DNA of 64,000 bases from Streptomyces mashuensis (GCF_014654785.1 NZ_BNBD01000001.1:434001-498000), one strand, 5' to 3'; positions 25,206 through 35,384 are shown, counted from the stretch's first letter. Notes: a model not told the origin generated them from the sequence alone. Numbers and translations are program-made.

Positions 25206-27086
25206 CTACACCAGCTTTCTCAGGTCCACCGTCTCGCTGAACACCCGCATCCCCGCGTCGTTCGGGTGCAGGTGGTCCCCCGCGTCGTACCGCGGCAGCA
25301 TCCGCTCCGGGTGCCGGGGGTCGCGGATCGCGGCGTCGAAGTCGAACACCGCGTCGTAGAGCCCGCCGTTCTCCGCCCGGACGTGCCGGTTGATGGCGAC
25401 GCGGTGGGCGTCGGCCTGCGGCGTGCAGTCGTAGAAGCCGCCGCACGGCGCGATCGTCGCCACGATCACGCGCATGCCGCGCTCGTGCGCCCGTACCGCG
25501 ATGGACCGCAGTGCGGCGACGACCTCGTCGGCCGTCGTGCCGGCCCGGATGTCGTTGACGCCCTCGAAGACGATGAGCGTGCGCGCCGACGTCTGGGCCA
25601 GGACGTCGCGTTCCAGCCGGTGCCCTGCGCTCACCCCGCTCTGGACGGTGCTGGTGCCCTCGCCCGCGTAGCGGTCGGTGACGACGCGGTTGCCGGAGAT
25701 GCCGTGGTTGAGGACGCCGAACCGCGGCACCGTCTTCTGCCCCTGGAGCCGGCGCGACAGCAGGTCCGGCCAGCGGCCGTTGGCGCCCGGCGTCGCCGCC
25801 TCGCCGTCGGTGATGGAGTCGCCGAGGGCGACGACGGAGCCGGGCCCGCCGGTGACGTCGACGCCGGTCAGCAGGGGCCAGCCCTCGGTCTTCTGGCCGT
25901 ACGCGCCGGCGCCCCGGTCGGCGGTGCGGTCGCCGGCGCCGTCGGCGCTGAGGTACGAGAGCTGGTTGCTGTAGCTGTGCAGCGGCAGCGCCCGGACGGT
26001 GCCCGGCAGGTGGAGGCTCACCAGCAGATTCGTGTCGGGCGGCACCCGGAAGCCCACGGGGTCGCTGGTCAGGGCCGCGCCCGCGGGGATCTCGGCGCCG
26101 GGCCGGCCGCCGAAGGCGAGCGGCGCCGGGCGGCCGCGGGTGGCCGCGTCCTTGCCCTGGAGGGCGATCGTGGCGTGCCCGATGCGCACCGGCCGGCCGG
26201 CGAACGTGTTCTCCAGCCGGATGCGCGTGTGCGGTCCGCCCGCGCTGCTGTGCACGACGAGCCGCAGCGTCCGGTCCGTCCACGGGCCCAGGGCGGCGTA
26301 CCCGGACGTGGACGCCGACCAGCTGCCGGTCCACCCGTTCGTGGGAGGCCGCAGGGCGAGGGAGAACACGTGCAGGGCGGCCCCGGGCGCGCGGCCGGGG
26401 GCCTTCGGCAGGACCACGGACGTGATCTCCTTGCCGCGCATCACCGGCACGGTCACCGCGTAGAGCCGCGTGGTCTCGGTGCGCTGCCCCTGCGGGGTGT
26501 TGCGGTGCGGCAGGCCCACGGCCTTCGTGGTGAGGGGACCGTGCCGCCAGTCCGGCGCGGTGAGCGTGTACGCGCCCACGGACCCGTCGCGGTAGCGCAC
26601 GAGCCCGGTGCCGGTGGCGTCGCCGCCGGTGCCGGCGACGAGGAACGTCAGTGCCTGGCCGCGCCCGGACAGCCGTACGGCCTGGCCGTCGGCCCGTACG
26701 TTGTCGGGGGTGCCGGGCGCGGTGCGCGGCCAGTGCAGCGGCGAGGCGTCGAAGGTCAGGGCCCGGCCGGGGGTCCAGCCGGCGGCGGCGAGGTCGCGCG
26801 CGGAGAACGAGGAGCCGGCGCCGTCGAAGTCGGCGGCGCCGGGCCGGGCGTCGTCGCTGACGGCCCGGTTGTCGAAGAGCCGCTCCAGGGGGAGCGGCTC
26901 CTTGCGGGGTGCGGCGTCGGGCGGGGTGCCGCCGGCGGCCAGGGCCGGCGGGACGGCGAGCGTGGCGGCGCACACCGCCCCCAGTACGGTCCCCGTCGCG
27001 GCCACGACCGTGGACCGCACGCGTCTGTGCCGGGTGGTGCCGGGTGTCCTGAGCCCGGTCCTCGGTGTCCGGTGCATGGGCGTCAT
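25206..27086 (-). CDS. Secreted SGNH/GDSL-family hydrolase (large form)
   Basis: About 626 residues. The N-terminal ~55 residues form a signal peptide (R-H-R-R-V-R then a hydrophobic run ending A-L-A-A-G). An N-terminal beta-rich domain (~60-380) precedes the catalytic SGNH domain: block I V-A-L-G-D-S-I-T-D-G, block III F-E-G-V-N-D-I-R, block V D-H-L-H-P-N-D-A-G. It is an esterase or acylhydrolase acting outside the cell; the extra N-terminal domain probably binds a polymer or lipid. Two ATG starts nine bases apart (27086, 27077) share one GGGAGG site, and the second has the better spacing. Confidence 0.88.
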   Translation of the reverse strand: MTPMHRTPRTGLRTPGTTRHRRVRSTVVAATGTVLGAVCAATLAVPPALAAGGTPPDAAPRKEPLPLERLFDNRAVSDDARPGAADFDGAGSSFSARDLAAAGWTPGRALTFDASPLHWPRTAPGTPDNVRADGQAVRLSGRGQALTFLVAGTGGDATGTGLVRYRDGSVGAYTLTAPDWRHGPLTTKAVGLPHRNTPQGQRTETTRLYAVTVPVMRGKEITSVVLPKAPGRAPGAALHVFSLALRPPTNGWTGSWSASTSGYAALGPWTDRTLRLVVHSSAGGPHTRIRLENTFAGRPVRIGHATIALQGKDAATRGRPAPLAFGGRPGAEIPAGAALTSDPVGFRVPPDTNLLVSLHLPGTVRALPLHSYSNQLSYLSADGAGDRTADRGAGAYGQKTEGWPLLTGVDVTGGPGSVVALGDSITDGEAATPGANGRWPDLLSRRLQGQKTVPRFGVLNHGISGNRVVTDRYAGEGTSTVQSGVSAGHRLERDVLAQTSARTLIVFEGVNDIRAGTTADEVVAALRSIAVRAHERGMRVIVATIAPCGGFYDCTPQADAHRVAINRHVRAENGGLYDAVFDFDAAIRDPRHPERMLPRYDAGDHLHPNDAGMRVFSETVDLRKLV

Positions 27087-27225
27087 GCCTCCCAGGGTGG
27101 CCAGCTGTGGAAGTGGCGGGATGAAGCTAGGGAGACGCCAGGGGAACGTCAAGGAGGCCAATCGGCCACGTCGATCGTCGCGTGCCGGTGGTGGGGCCGT
27201 TCGTGGGAGTGAGATCCTGGCCAGT

Positions 27226-27669
27226 ATGAACATTCCCTTCTTGGACAGCTGGCGGAAGCGGCAGCAGCCCGGCTCCGGGATGGCGCTGCCCGACGCGGCC
27301 GGCCGGGACCCGGAGGGCCTGGCCGAGTTGTTGTCGGAGTGCGAACTGCTGCGCGCGCACGCCCAGTCGGCCGGGGTCGCGCTCGACGACTCGCCGTCGT
27401 CCCTGGAGGAGCTGGACCAGCTGCAACCACGCTGGCGGGAGGACCCGGAACTGGAGTCCTGGCTCGGTAACGACGCGGGCCTCTACCTGGGCACGGTCAT
27501 CGTGCGCACGGTGCGGGGTGCGGGCTGGGCGATCCGGGAGGGCGACGGGCAGCCGGTGGTGATGCTCGCCAACGGCCGCGAGATCGACGTGGTCGCGGAC
27601 GGCACGGCGTGGGCGGAGGACGGCGCTCCGGAGCTCAGCCAGGTGTACGCGGAGATCGCCGAGCGGTAG
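27226..27669 (+). CDS. DUF6278 family protein
   Basis: 147 residues starting M-N-I-P-F-L-D, with conserved L-S-E-C-E-L-L-R, D-S-P-S-S-L-E, L-G-N-D-A-G-L-Y-L-G-T-V and a C-terminal E-L-S-Q-V-Y-A-E-I. From memory this is the actinobacterial DUF6278 family, found as single genes with no assigned function. It has no signal peptide or membrane segment. It is divergent from the SGNH hydrolase and convergent with the GntR gene. Composition matches its neighbours. Confidence 0.8.
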   Translation: MNIPFLDSWRKRQQPGSGMALPDAAGRDPEGLAELLSECELLRAHAQSAGVALDDSPSSLEELDQLQPRWREDPELESWLGNDAGLYLGTVIVRTVRGAGWAIREGDGQPVVMLANGREIDVVADGTAWAEDGAPELSQVYAEIAER

Positions 27670-27708
27670 TCGAGCGCCCTGGCCTGCCCAGCTCTGCCGG
27701 TGGCCGCC

Positions 27709-27734
27709 CGCCTTCCGTCCCCGCCTTCCGTCCC
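27709..27734. repeat. 13-bp tandem repeat between convergent genes
   Basis: CGCCTTCCGTCCC occurs twice head to tail in the 74-base gap between the DUF6278 gene and the GntR gene. No terminator hairpin is visible in this gap. Confidence 0.8.
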
Positions 27735-27743
27735 CGGGTTCCC

Positions 27744-28568
27744 TCAGCTGGTGAACGTGATCCCGTACTCCAGCCGCCAGCGGTCCGCGCGCACGACGAT
27801 GTCCGAGGTCTCCACGGCCCGGTCGTCGCCGTCGAAGTGGGTGCGCTCGACCACGGTCACGCACTGCCCGGCGGCGCAGCCCAGCGCCTCGGCCTCCGGT
27901 GTGGTGGCGGGGCGGGAGCCGACGAGCTCGCGGGCCCGTACGACGCGGATGCCGATGGCCGCGAGCCGGCCGCGCACGCCGCGCCGCGCGTACGGGCCGC
28001 GCTCGGGCAGCACGACGTCGGTGCCCTCGGTGATGGTGAGCGGTTCCCAGCTGGTGGCGAGCTGCACGGGGTGCCGGTTGGCCAGGTACTCGTACTGTGT
28101 GCACAGCACCGGTTCGCCGGGGCCGATGCCGAGCCGTTCGGCGATGGGCGCGGGGGCGGCGGTCTCGCTGGAGGACGCCTCCCAGGTGAGGGCGGTGCGC
28201 CCGGGGCCGTGGCCGAAGGCCGGGCCGGTGGGCTGCACGGGAACGGTGGGGCCCGGCCGGCGCAGGGCGGCCACGCCGTACTCGCGGATCTCGGCGGCGA
28301 AGGGGGAGTCCACGGCGCCGGTGGAGCGCAGCAGCGTGCCCAGGGGCGCGCGGTCGGTGACGAACACGCCCCGGCCGAACTGCCCTTCCGCGTAGCCGGC
28401 GGCCTTCAGCACGCGGACGGCCCGGTCCACGGTCTGGTCGCTGGCCTCGTACGCGCGTTTGAGTTCGGAGCGGGAGGGGATGCGGTCGCCGACCGCCAGC
28501 CTGCCCTCGTCGATCTGCCGTCTCAGGTCGTCCGCGATGCGCAGGTACACGGGCCTGCTGTCGGCCAC
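27744..28568 (-). CDS. GntR-family regulator with UTRA domain
   Basis: 274 residues. The winged helix at ~5-75 includes V-Y-L-R-I-A-D-D-L-R-R-Q-I and S-R-S-E-L-K-R-A-Y. The UTRA domain at ~95-265 includes V-L-C-T-Q-Y-E-Y-L and T-V-V-E-R-T-H-F-D. The GTG has AAGGGAG six bases upstream. A perfect 8-bp inverted repeat 51-81 bases upstream of the start is a candidate operator and also lies within the promoter region of the divergent glutamate-type ABC transporter operon, so it may control both. The effector is unknown. Confidence 0.87.
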   Translation of the reverse strand: MADSRPVYLRIADDLRRQIDEGRLAVGDRIPSRSELKRAYEASDQTVDRAVRVLKAAGYAEGQFGRGVFVTDRAPLGTLLRSTGAVDSPFAAEIREYGVAALRRPGPTVPVQPTGPAFGHGPGRTALTWEASSSETAAPAPIAERLGIGPGEPVLCTQYEYLANRHPVQLATSWEPLTITEGTDVVLPERGPYARRGVRGRLAAIGIRVVRARELVGSRPATTPEAEALGCAAGQCVTVVERTHFDGDDRAVETSDIVVRADRWRLEYGITFTS

Positions 28569-28618
28569 ACCGGCTCCCTTCCCCCTGAATTCCCCATTCC
28601 CCCGTACGGCCCCACAGG

Positions 28619-28649
28619 CTAGGTACCCAGGCTCGGTCTGTGTACCTAG
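28619..28649. promoter_or_regulatory. Widely spaced inverted repeat in the GntR / glutamate-ABC intergenic region
   Basis: CTAGGTAC (28619-28626) and GTACCTAG (28642-28649) are exact complements 15 bases apart, centre to centre about two helical turns. Each arm also carries a GGTACC/GTACC core. This is a plausible site for the neighbouring GntR dimer or tetramer. Confidence 0.45.
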
Positions 28650-28848
28650 GAGAGGCGCGGCGGACGGCGGGTGCGCGGGCCGGGGCGTCCGGGGAAATGG
28701 CGGCAAATGGCGGGGTTCGCCGACTCGATCCGGCTGAATCCCGGTTCGTGTGCGTGTCACCGGTGAAGTCCCGTTCCCGTGCCGGTAGTTTGCGGCGACC
28801 GCGCGACTGCCGGCGCGGCAAGCGGCGCCGAGAACGGACGGGGCTGGT

Positions 28849-29592
<744 letters not shown>

Positions 29593-29612
29593 GCGGGGAG
29601 GACGACGACGCC

Positions 29613-30545
29613 ATGACGACCCGCCGCGCCCGTTCCCGTCCCCGCCTCACCGCTGTGCTGTTCCTCGCCGCCCTCGTCCTCCCGGTCGCCGCCTGCGGCC
29701 GGGAGGGCAGCCCGCCGGTGAAGGGCCCCCGGCCCGAGCAGCTGCCCGTCTACCGCGTCGCCACCGGCTTCCAGCTGCCCGGCTCCTCCGTCTGGGAGGC
29801 CGCCAGGCGCCGCGGGCACCTGGTCGTCGGTGCCAAGGAGGACCAGCCGTACCTGGGCGAGAAGGACCCGGCGACCGGCACGTACTCCGGCTTCGACATC
29901 GAGATCGCCAAAATGCTCGCCGCCTCCCTGGGCTTCGACCCCAAAACCGTCGTCTTCCGCACCATCGCCTCCGCCAACCGTGAAACCGCCCTCCAGAACG
30001 GCCAGATCGACTACTACGTCGGCACCTACACCATCAACGACCTGCGCAAACGCCAGGTCGGCTTCGCCGGCCCGTACTACATCGCCGGCCAGTCCCTGCT
30101 GATCCGCAAGGACGAGAAGGGCATCGACGGGCCGCAGGACCTGGCCGGCAAGCGCGTCTGCTCGGCGGCCGGGTCCACACCGCTCCAGCGCCTCCAGCGC
30201 GAGTACCCCCGCGCCCGCGCCGTCGCCTACGACACGTACTCGATCTGTGTGGACAACCTCATCAGCCTCCAGGTGGACGCCGTCACCACCGACGACACCA
30301 TCCTCATGGGGTACGCCGCCAAGGCCCCCGATGTGCTGAGGGTGGTGGGCCGGCCCTTCTCCCGGGAGCCCTACGGCATCGGCGTGCCGCGCTCCGACAC
30401 CGCCCTGCGCCTCGCGCTGGACGACGCGCTGGAGCAGCACGAGAAGAACGGCGACTGGAAGAAGGCGTACGACGCGACCCTCGGCCTCTCCGGGGTGCCG
30501 GCGCCCGCCCCGCCCCCCGTCGACCGCTACCCGGCGGCCCGATGA
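29613..30545 (+). CDS. gluB: Glutamate-type ABC substrate-binding lipoprotein
   Basis: 310 residues. A signal peptide with lipobox V-A-A-C (lipidated Cys28) is followed by a family 3 solute-binding domain: L-V-V-G-A-K-E-D-Q-P-Y, Y-S-G-F-D-I-E-I-A, V-F-R-T-I-A-S-A-N-R, D-Y-Y-V-G-T-Y-T-I. The D/T/R pattern agrees with GluB-type binding of an alpha-amino acid. It starts 20 bases after the ATPase gene. Confidence 0.92.
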   Translation: MTTRRARSRPRLTAVLFLAALVLPVAACGREGSPPVKGPRPEQLPVYRVATGFQLPGSSVWEAARRRGHLVVGAKEDQPYLGEKDPATGTYSGFDIEIAKMLAASLGFDPKTVVFRTIASANRETALQNGQIDYYVGTYTINDLRKRQVGFAGPYYIAGQSLLIRKDEKGIDGPQDLAGKRVCSAAGSTPLQRLQREYPRARAVAYDTYSICVDNLISLQVDAVTTDDTILMGYAAKAPDVLRVVGRPFSREPYGIGVPRSDTALRLALDDALEQHEKNGDWKKAYDATLGLSGVPAPAPPPVDRYPAAR

Positions 30546-30558
30546 CACCGGAGCGCCC

Positions 30559-31203
30559 GTGAACGTCCTGACCGACAACCTCTCCCTCTACGGCCGCGGC
30601 CTGCTCGGCACCGTCCAGCTCACCGTCTACTCCTCCCTGCTCGCCCTCGCCCTCGGCTTCCTCATGGCCGCCTTCCGGGTCGCCCCGGTCGCGTCGCTGC
30701 GGGCCTTCGGCACGGCGTGGGTGACGGTGCTCCGCAACACCCCGCTCACCCTGCTGTTCTTCGCGGTGCTGCTGGGGCTGCCGCGGTTCGGGCTCGTCCT
30801 GCCGTTCCAGCTGTTCGCCGTGCTCGCCCTGGGCTGCTACACCTCCGCCTTCATCTGCGAGGCGCTGCGCTCGGGCATCAACACCGTGCCCACCGGGCAG
30901 GGCGAGGCGGCCCGCAGCCTCGGCATGACCTTCTCCCAGACCCTGGGCACCGTCGTGCTGCCGCAGGCGTTCCGGACCGTCATCCCGCCCATCGGCTCGA
31001 CCCTGATCGCCCTGGCCAAGAACTCGGCCATCGCCGGCTCCTTCAGCGTCACCGAGCTGCTGGGCACCTACAAGCCGCTCAACGAGCTCGGCTACAGCAT
31101 CATCTGGTCGTTCGTCTGGATCGCCGTCGGCTACCTGATCGTGACCCTGTCCATCAGCGCGCTGTTCAACGTGCTGGAGCGCCGCTGGGGAGTGCCCCGA
31201 TGA
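30559..31203 (+). CDS. gluC: Glutamate-type ABC permease 1
   Basis: 214 residues, HisM/GlnP-type inner-membrane permease with about five hydrophobic helices. The coupling loop is G-Q-G-E-A-A-R-S-L-G-M-T (EAA motif), and R-N-T-P-L-T-L-L-F-F lies near residue 58. It follows the binding protein by 13 bases and overlaps the second permease gene by ATGA. The two permeases form the heterodimeric channel. Confidence 0.93.
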   Translation: MNVLTDNLSLYGRGLLGTVQLTVYSSLLALALGFLMAAFRVAPVASLRAFGTAWVTVLRNTPLTLLFFAVLLGLPRFGLVLPFQLFAVLALGCYTSAFICEALRSGINTVPTGQGEAARSLGMTFSQTLGTVVLPQAFRTVIPPIGSTLIALAKNSAIAGSFSVTELLGTYKPLNELGYSIIWSFVWIAVGYLIVTLSISALFNVLERRWGVPR

Positions 31204-32075
31204 CCACCACCGCGTCCGCCACGGCCCTGTACGACGTCCCCGGACCGCACGCGCGGCGCCGGCACCGGCTGTACGGCGCGATCGGCGGCCTCGTCATCCT
31301 CGGCATCGTCGCCGGGGTGGTGCTGCTGCTCGTGGACACCGGGCAGTTCACGGCCGCCAAGTGGCGCCCCTTCACGTACGTGGGCATCCAGGAGCTGCTG
31401 CTGCGGGGCCTGGGCAACACCCTGCGGGCCTTCGGCATGGCGGCCGTGCTCTCGCTCGCGCTGGGGGCGGTGCTGGCCTGCGGCCGGCTCTCGGAGCACC
31501 GGGCGGTGCGCTGGGTGGCCACGCTGGTGGTGGAGTTCTTCCGTGCCATGCCCGTCCTCGTCATGATCTTCTTCGTCTTCGTCGCCCTCAAGGTCCAGCC
31601 GCTGCCGGCGCTGGTCACCGGGCTGACCCTGTACAACGGCTCGGTGCTCGCCGAGGTCTTCCGCACCGGCGTCAACTCCGTGGACCGCGGGCAGGGCGAG
31701 GCGGCGTACTCGCTGGGCATGCACAAGACCCAGGTCATGACGCACGTGCTGGTGCCGCAGGCGCTGCGCGCCATGCTGCCGGCCATCATCAGTCAGCTCG
31801 TGGTGGCCCTGAAGGACACCTCGCTGGGGTTCCTCATCACGTACGAGGAGTTCCTGCACGCCGGCAAGCTCATCGCCGGCAACCTCGACTACGACCTGCC
31901 GTTCATCCCCGTCGTCATGATCATCTCGCCGATCTACATCGGCCTGTGCATGCTCCTCTCCCGGCTCGCCACGCTGGCGGCCCGGCACCAGCGGCGCAGC
32001 GTCAAGACGGAGACGGACAAGGTCGCGCCGGCGGAACCGGGCACGCTCCTGCCGGGGACGGGCGCCCATCCGTGA
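31200..32075 (+). CDS. gluD: Glutamate-type ABC permease 2
   Basis: 291 residues. A ~25-residue cytoplasmic N-terminus precedes the first helix, and the conserved blocks follow: F-F-R-A-M-P-V-L-V-M, Y-N-G-S-V-L-A-E-V-F-R-T-G, and the EAA loop G-Q-G-E-A-A-Y-S-L-G-M. A charged C-terminal tail of ~30 residues is typical of GluD. It is the last gene of the operon; no clear hairpin terminator was found in the 149 bases that follow. Confidence 0.93.
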   Translation: MTTTASATALYDVPGPHARRRHRLYGAIGGLVILGIVAGVVLLLVDTGQFTAAKWRPFTYVGIQELLLRGLGNTLRAFGMAAVLSLALGAVLACGRLSEHRAVRWVATLVVEFFRAMPVLVMIFFVFVALKVQPLPALVTGLTLYNGSVLAEVFRTGVNSVDRGQGEAAYSLGMHKTQVMTHVLVPQALRAMLPAIISQLVVALKDTSLGFLITYEEFLHAGKLIAGNLDYDLPFIPVVMIISPIYIGLCMLLSRLATLAARHQRRSVKTETDKVAPAEPGTLLPGTGAHP

Positions 32076-32224
32076 GCCGGGCGGGAGCGCATCCGTGAGT
32101 CATCCGTGAGCCCATGCGCCGGCCCGGTCGTGTGCTTGGTGCAGCGGTCGACAAGATTGACAGATGGTCACTCCGTGACGAATCTGGCCAGTGATCCACT
32201 TCCCAGGAACCCACGGAGGCAGTA

Positions 32225-33124
32225 GTGGCACAGGTGCGTGAACGCGGCGGGCGGTACGGAAAGGCCCTCGCGGCCCTGGGAGCCGCCTCGGCCCTGGCCG
32301 CCGGCGCCGCGGCCCCCGCGACGGCCGCGCCGTCCGCGGAAGGCGTCCCGGCGGGCGGCGCGCGGTACGTCGCCCTGGGCGACTCGTACACCTCCGGCCC
32401 CGGCATCCCGCAGCAGACGGGCGGCGACTGCGCCCGGTCCAGCGTCAACTACCCCTCGCTCGTGGTAAAGGCCCTGAAGCAGACGTCGTTCAAGGACGTC
32501 AGCTGCAGCGGCGCCAAGACCGACGAGATGTGGCGCGCGCAGGGCGCCAACCCGGCCCAGCTCAACGCCCTCGGCAGGAACACCCGCCTGGTGACCGTCG
32601 GCATCGGCGGCAACGACATCGGCTTCGGCACCATCATCGGCACCTGTGCCCAGCTGTCGGCCACCGACCCGGCCGGCGCGCCCTGCAAGGAGCAGTTCAC
32701 CGCGGCCGGCAAGGACGAGCTCGCCGCCCGCATCGACGCCGCAGGCACCAAGGTCGCCCGCGTCCTGAAGGCCGTGCACCAGCGGGCCCCGCACGCCAAG
32801 GTCGTGCTCGCCGGCTACCCCGCGATCATGCCGGACAACGGCGAGGGCTGCTTCCCGTCCGTGCCGATCGCCGCCGGCGACACCCCGTACCTGCGCGACA
32901 CCGAGAAGCGCCTCAACGCCATGCTGGCCCGCCAGGCCCGCGCCGCGCACGTCCGCTACGCCGACACGTACCGCCCCACGACCGGCCACGACGTCTGCCG
33001 CCCGGCCGGCGAGCGCTGGATCGAGGGCGCGCAGCCGGAGAGCCCTGCCGCGCCGTTCCACCCGAACGCGAAGGGCGAGAAGGCGATGGCGACGGCGGTG
33101 CTCGCGGAGATCAAGCGGCGCTGA
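32225..33124 (+). CDS. Secreted SGNH esterase/lipase
   Basis: 299 residues. The signal peptide (residues 1-~35) ends A-T-A-A-P. The SGNH catalytic domain has V-A-L-G-D-S-Y-T-S-G (nucleophile Ser), V-G-I-G-G-N-D-I-G-F, and the late F-H-P-N-A-K-G carrying His. Several paired cysteines (near D-C-A-R-S, V-S-C-S-G, G-T-C-A-Q, P-C-K-E-Q, G-C-F-P, V-C-R-P) imply three disulfides, as in the Streptomyces GDSL lipases. It acts extracellularly on esters or lipids. The start is a GTG with GGAGGCAGTA upstream. Confidence 0.92.
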   Translation: MAQVRERGGRYGKALAALGAASALAAGAAAPATAAPSAEGVPAGGARYVALGDSYTSGPGIPQQTGGDCARSSVNYPSLVVKALKQTSFKDVSCSGAKTDEMWRAQGANPAQLNALGRNTRLVTVGIGGNDIGFGTIIGTCAQLSATDPAGAPCKEQFTAAGKDELAARIDAAGTKVARVLKAVHQRAPHAKVVLAGYPAIMPDNGEGCFPSVPIAAGDTPYLRDTEKRLNAMLARQARAAHVRYADTYRPTTGHDVCRPAGERWIEGAQPESPAAPFHPNAKGEKAMATAVLAEIKRR

Positions 33125-33304
33125 GGGGCCGGTACGCCGGTACGGGGGTGCTGCGCGGGGCGGGGCGTGAAGTGCGGTGCGTACGACCGCGCTGATGCCT
33201 CGTCGTGTGCTCGCGCGCCGCGCCCCCGTACGCCGGGGCCTGTCGGCGGGCGGGCCGCGCGAGTAGGCTCCGGGGCCCGTTCGCCCCGAAGGGAGGCACC
33301 CCCC

Positions 33305-35170
33305 ATGGCCTTGCCGAGACCGCTGCCCCGCCGGAGGGTTCACCGCCGGCGCCTGCCCGTGCTCGCCGCGACCGCCGCACTGCTCACCACCACCGGTCTG
33401 ACCACCGCGGGCCTGACGCCCGCCGCCGCGAGCCCGTACGCGTCCGGAGCCCCGGCCCCCGCCCATTCCCCCGCCAAGTCCCCCGTCGCCACCGGTTACG
33501 GCGGCGCGGTGGCCAGCGTCGACGCCGACGCCTCCGCGGCCGGCATCGAGGTGCTCCGCAAGGGCGGCAACGCCACCGACGCGGCCGTCGCCGTGGCCGC
33601 CGCCCTGGGCGTCACCGAGCCGTACTCCGCCGGTGTCGGCGGCGGCGGCTACTTCGTCCACTACGATGCCCGGACGCACCGCGTCTCCACCCTCGACGGA
33701 CGCGAGCGCGCCCCGCTGAGCGCGAACGAGGGCCTCTTCCTGGAGAAGGGGAAACCCCTTCCGTTCGCCGACGCCGTCACCAGCGGCCTCAGCGTCGGCA
33801 CCCCCGGCACCCCGGCCACCTGGGACGCCGCCCTGCGGGCGTGGGGCAGCCGCGGCCTGGGCGAGGTCCTGGCGCCCGCCGAGCGGCTGGCCCGCCGCGG
33901 GTTCACCGTCGACGAGACGTTCCGCCGGCAGACCGCCGACAACGAGGCGCGCTTCAGGGACTTCCCCGCCTCCGCGAAGCTCTTCCTGCCCGGGGGCCGG
34001 CTGCCGGCCGTCGGCTCCACCCTGAAGAACCCCGACCTGGCGCGCACGTACCGGCTGATGGGACGGCAGGGCGTCGACGCCGTCTACAAGGGCGACGTGG
34101 CCCGCGACATCGTCCGGACCGTGCGGAAGCCGCCCGTCGACCCCGCCTCCCACCGGGTCGCCCGTCCCGGCGACCTGACGGAACGGGACCTGCGCGCGTA
34201 CTCCGTGCGGCAGCAGGCGCCCACCCACACGGGTTACCGCGGTCTGGACGTGTACGGCATCGCGCCGTCGTCCTCGGGCGGCACGACCGTCGCCGAGGCG
34301 CTGAACATCCTGGAGAACTCCCGGCTGAGCAGCGTCGACAGGGCCACCTACCTGCACCGTTACCTGGAGGCCAGCCGGATCGCGTTCGCCGACCGCAACC
34401 GCTGGGTGGGCGACCCGGCGTTCGAGAAGGTGCCGGTGGCCGGCCTCACCTCGCAGGCGTTCGCCGACTCCCGGGCCTGCCTCATCTCCGACGACGCCGT
34501 GCTCACCAGCCCGGTGCCGCCCGGCGACCCGCGCAGGCCGGGGGAGTGCGCCGCCGGGCGCGGGCCCGGTGCCCCCACCCCGTACGAGGGGGAGAACACC
34601 ACCCACCTCACCGTGGCCGACAAGTGGGGCAACGTCGTCGCCTACACCCTCACCCTCGAACAGACCGGCGGCAGCGGCATCACCGTGCCCGGCCGCGGCT
34701 TCCTGCTCAACAACGAGCTGACCGACTTCTCCTTCGTGCCGGTCAGCCCCGGAGTCCACGACCCCAATCTGCCCGGCCCCGGCAAGCGGCCGCGCTCGTC
34801 CATCTCGCCCACCATCGTCCTGGACCACGGCAGGCCCGCCTTCGCTCTGGGCTCGCCGGGCGGCGCCACCATCATCACCACCGTGCTGCAGACGCTCCTC
34901 AACCACGTCGACCGCCGGATGCCGCTGGTCGACGCGATCGCGGCGCCGCGCGCCAGCCAGCGCAACGCGGCCGCCACGGAGCTGGAACCGGGGCTGTGGG
35001 ACAGCACGCTGCGCCGCAGCCTGGAGGCCAAGGGCCACGTCTTCAAGCTCAACCCCGAGATCGGCGCGGCCACCGGGGTGCAACGGCTGCCCGACGGGCG
35101 GTGGCTGGCCGCCGCCGAGCGGACCCGGCGGGGCGGGGGCTCCGCGATGGTGGTGCGGCCGGCGGGCTGA
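33305..35170 (+). CDS. ggt: Gamma-glutamyltransferase precursor
   Basis: 621 residues, secreted Ntn-hydrolase that cleaves glutathione and transfers the gamma-glutamyl group. A long signal peptide (basic R-R-R-V-H-R-R-R, hydrophobic to ~residue 42) starts the protein. The large subunit has D-A-A-V-A-V-A-A-A-L-G-V and the D-G-R-E-R-A-P substrate segment. The autocatalytic site is N-T-T-H-L with Thr432 starting the small subunit, which has the G-G-S-G glycine segment, S-S-I-S-P-T-I and G-S-P-G-G-A. The ATG has GGGAGG upstream. Confidence 0.95.
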   Translation: MALPRPLPRRRVHRRRLPVLAATAALLTTTGLTTAGLTPAAASPYASGAPAPAHSPAKSPVATGYGGAVASVDADASAAGIEVLRKGGNATDAAVAVAAALGVTEPYSAGVGGGGYFVHYDARTHRVSTLDGRERAPLSANEGLFLEKGKPLPFADAVTSGLSVGTPGTPATWDAALRAWGSRGLGEVLAPAERLARRGFTVDETFRRQTADNEARFRDFPASAKLFLPGGRLPAVGSTLKNPDLARTYRLMGRQGVDAVYKGDVARDIVRTVRKPPVDPASHRVARPGDLTERDLRAYSVRQQAPTHTGYRGLDVYGIAPSSSGGTTVAEALNILENSRLSSVDRATYLHRYLEASRIAFADRNRWVGDPAFEKVPVAGLTSQAFADSRACLISDDAVLTSPVPPGDPRRPGECAAGRGPGAPTPYEGENTTHLTVADKWGNVVAYTLTLEQTGGSGITVPGRGFLLNNELTDFSFVPVSPGVHDPNLPGPGKRPRSSISPTIVLDHGRPAFALGSPGGATIITTVLQTLLNHVDRRMPLVDAIAAPRASQRNAAATELEPGLWDSTLRRSLEAKGHVFKLNPEIGAATGVQRLPDGRWLAAAERTRRGGGSAMVVRPAG

Positions 35171-35218
35171 CGCCACGCTCCACGACCCCTCTTCCCGCCT
35201 CTTCCCCGCTTCTTCACC

Positions 35219-35256
35219 GCTGCGGCGCGTCCCCCACACGGGTGGCGCGCCGCAGC
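35219..35256 (+). terminator. Hairpin after gamma-glutamyltransferase gene
   Basis: GCTGCGGCGCG (35219-35229) pairs perfectly with CGCGCCGCAGC (35246-35256) around a 16-base loop. There is no T-run. It lies 49 bases after the ggt stop and upstream of the pyrimidine operon promoter. Confidence 0.6.
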
Positions 35257-35293
35257 GCGTACGCGACGGTTGTCCACAGGTACGGTGATGCTC

Positions 35294-35322
35294 TTGCCAC
35301 GGGGAGTGACGGGACCTACGGT
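35294..35322 (+). promoter_or_regulatory. Predicted promoter of the pyrimidine degradation operon
   Basis: TTGCCA (35294-35299) and TACGGT (35317-35322) lie 17 bases apart, about 60 bases before the first gene of the operon, and no other good match is seen in the gap. Confidence 0.45.
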
Positions 35323-35384
35323 CGCATGCACACGCGGATCACCCGCGTGCCAGCCTGGCTGACGCCCCGGTATAGGAGCAGCTC

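Noticed and set aside
32168..35239. 1023-codon minus-strand frame over the SGNH esterase and gamma-glutamyltransferase genes
   Set aside because: Antisense shadow: Gly/Ala/Arg-rich, no domain, while the plus-strand proteins have full catalytic motifs and signal peptides.
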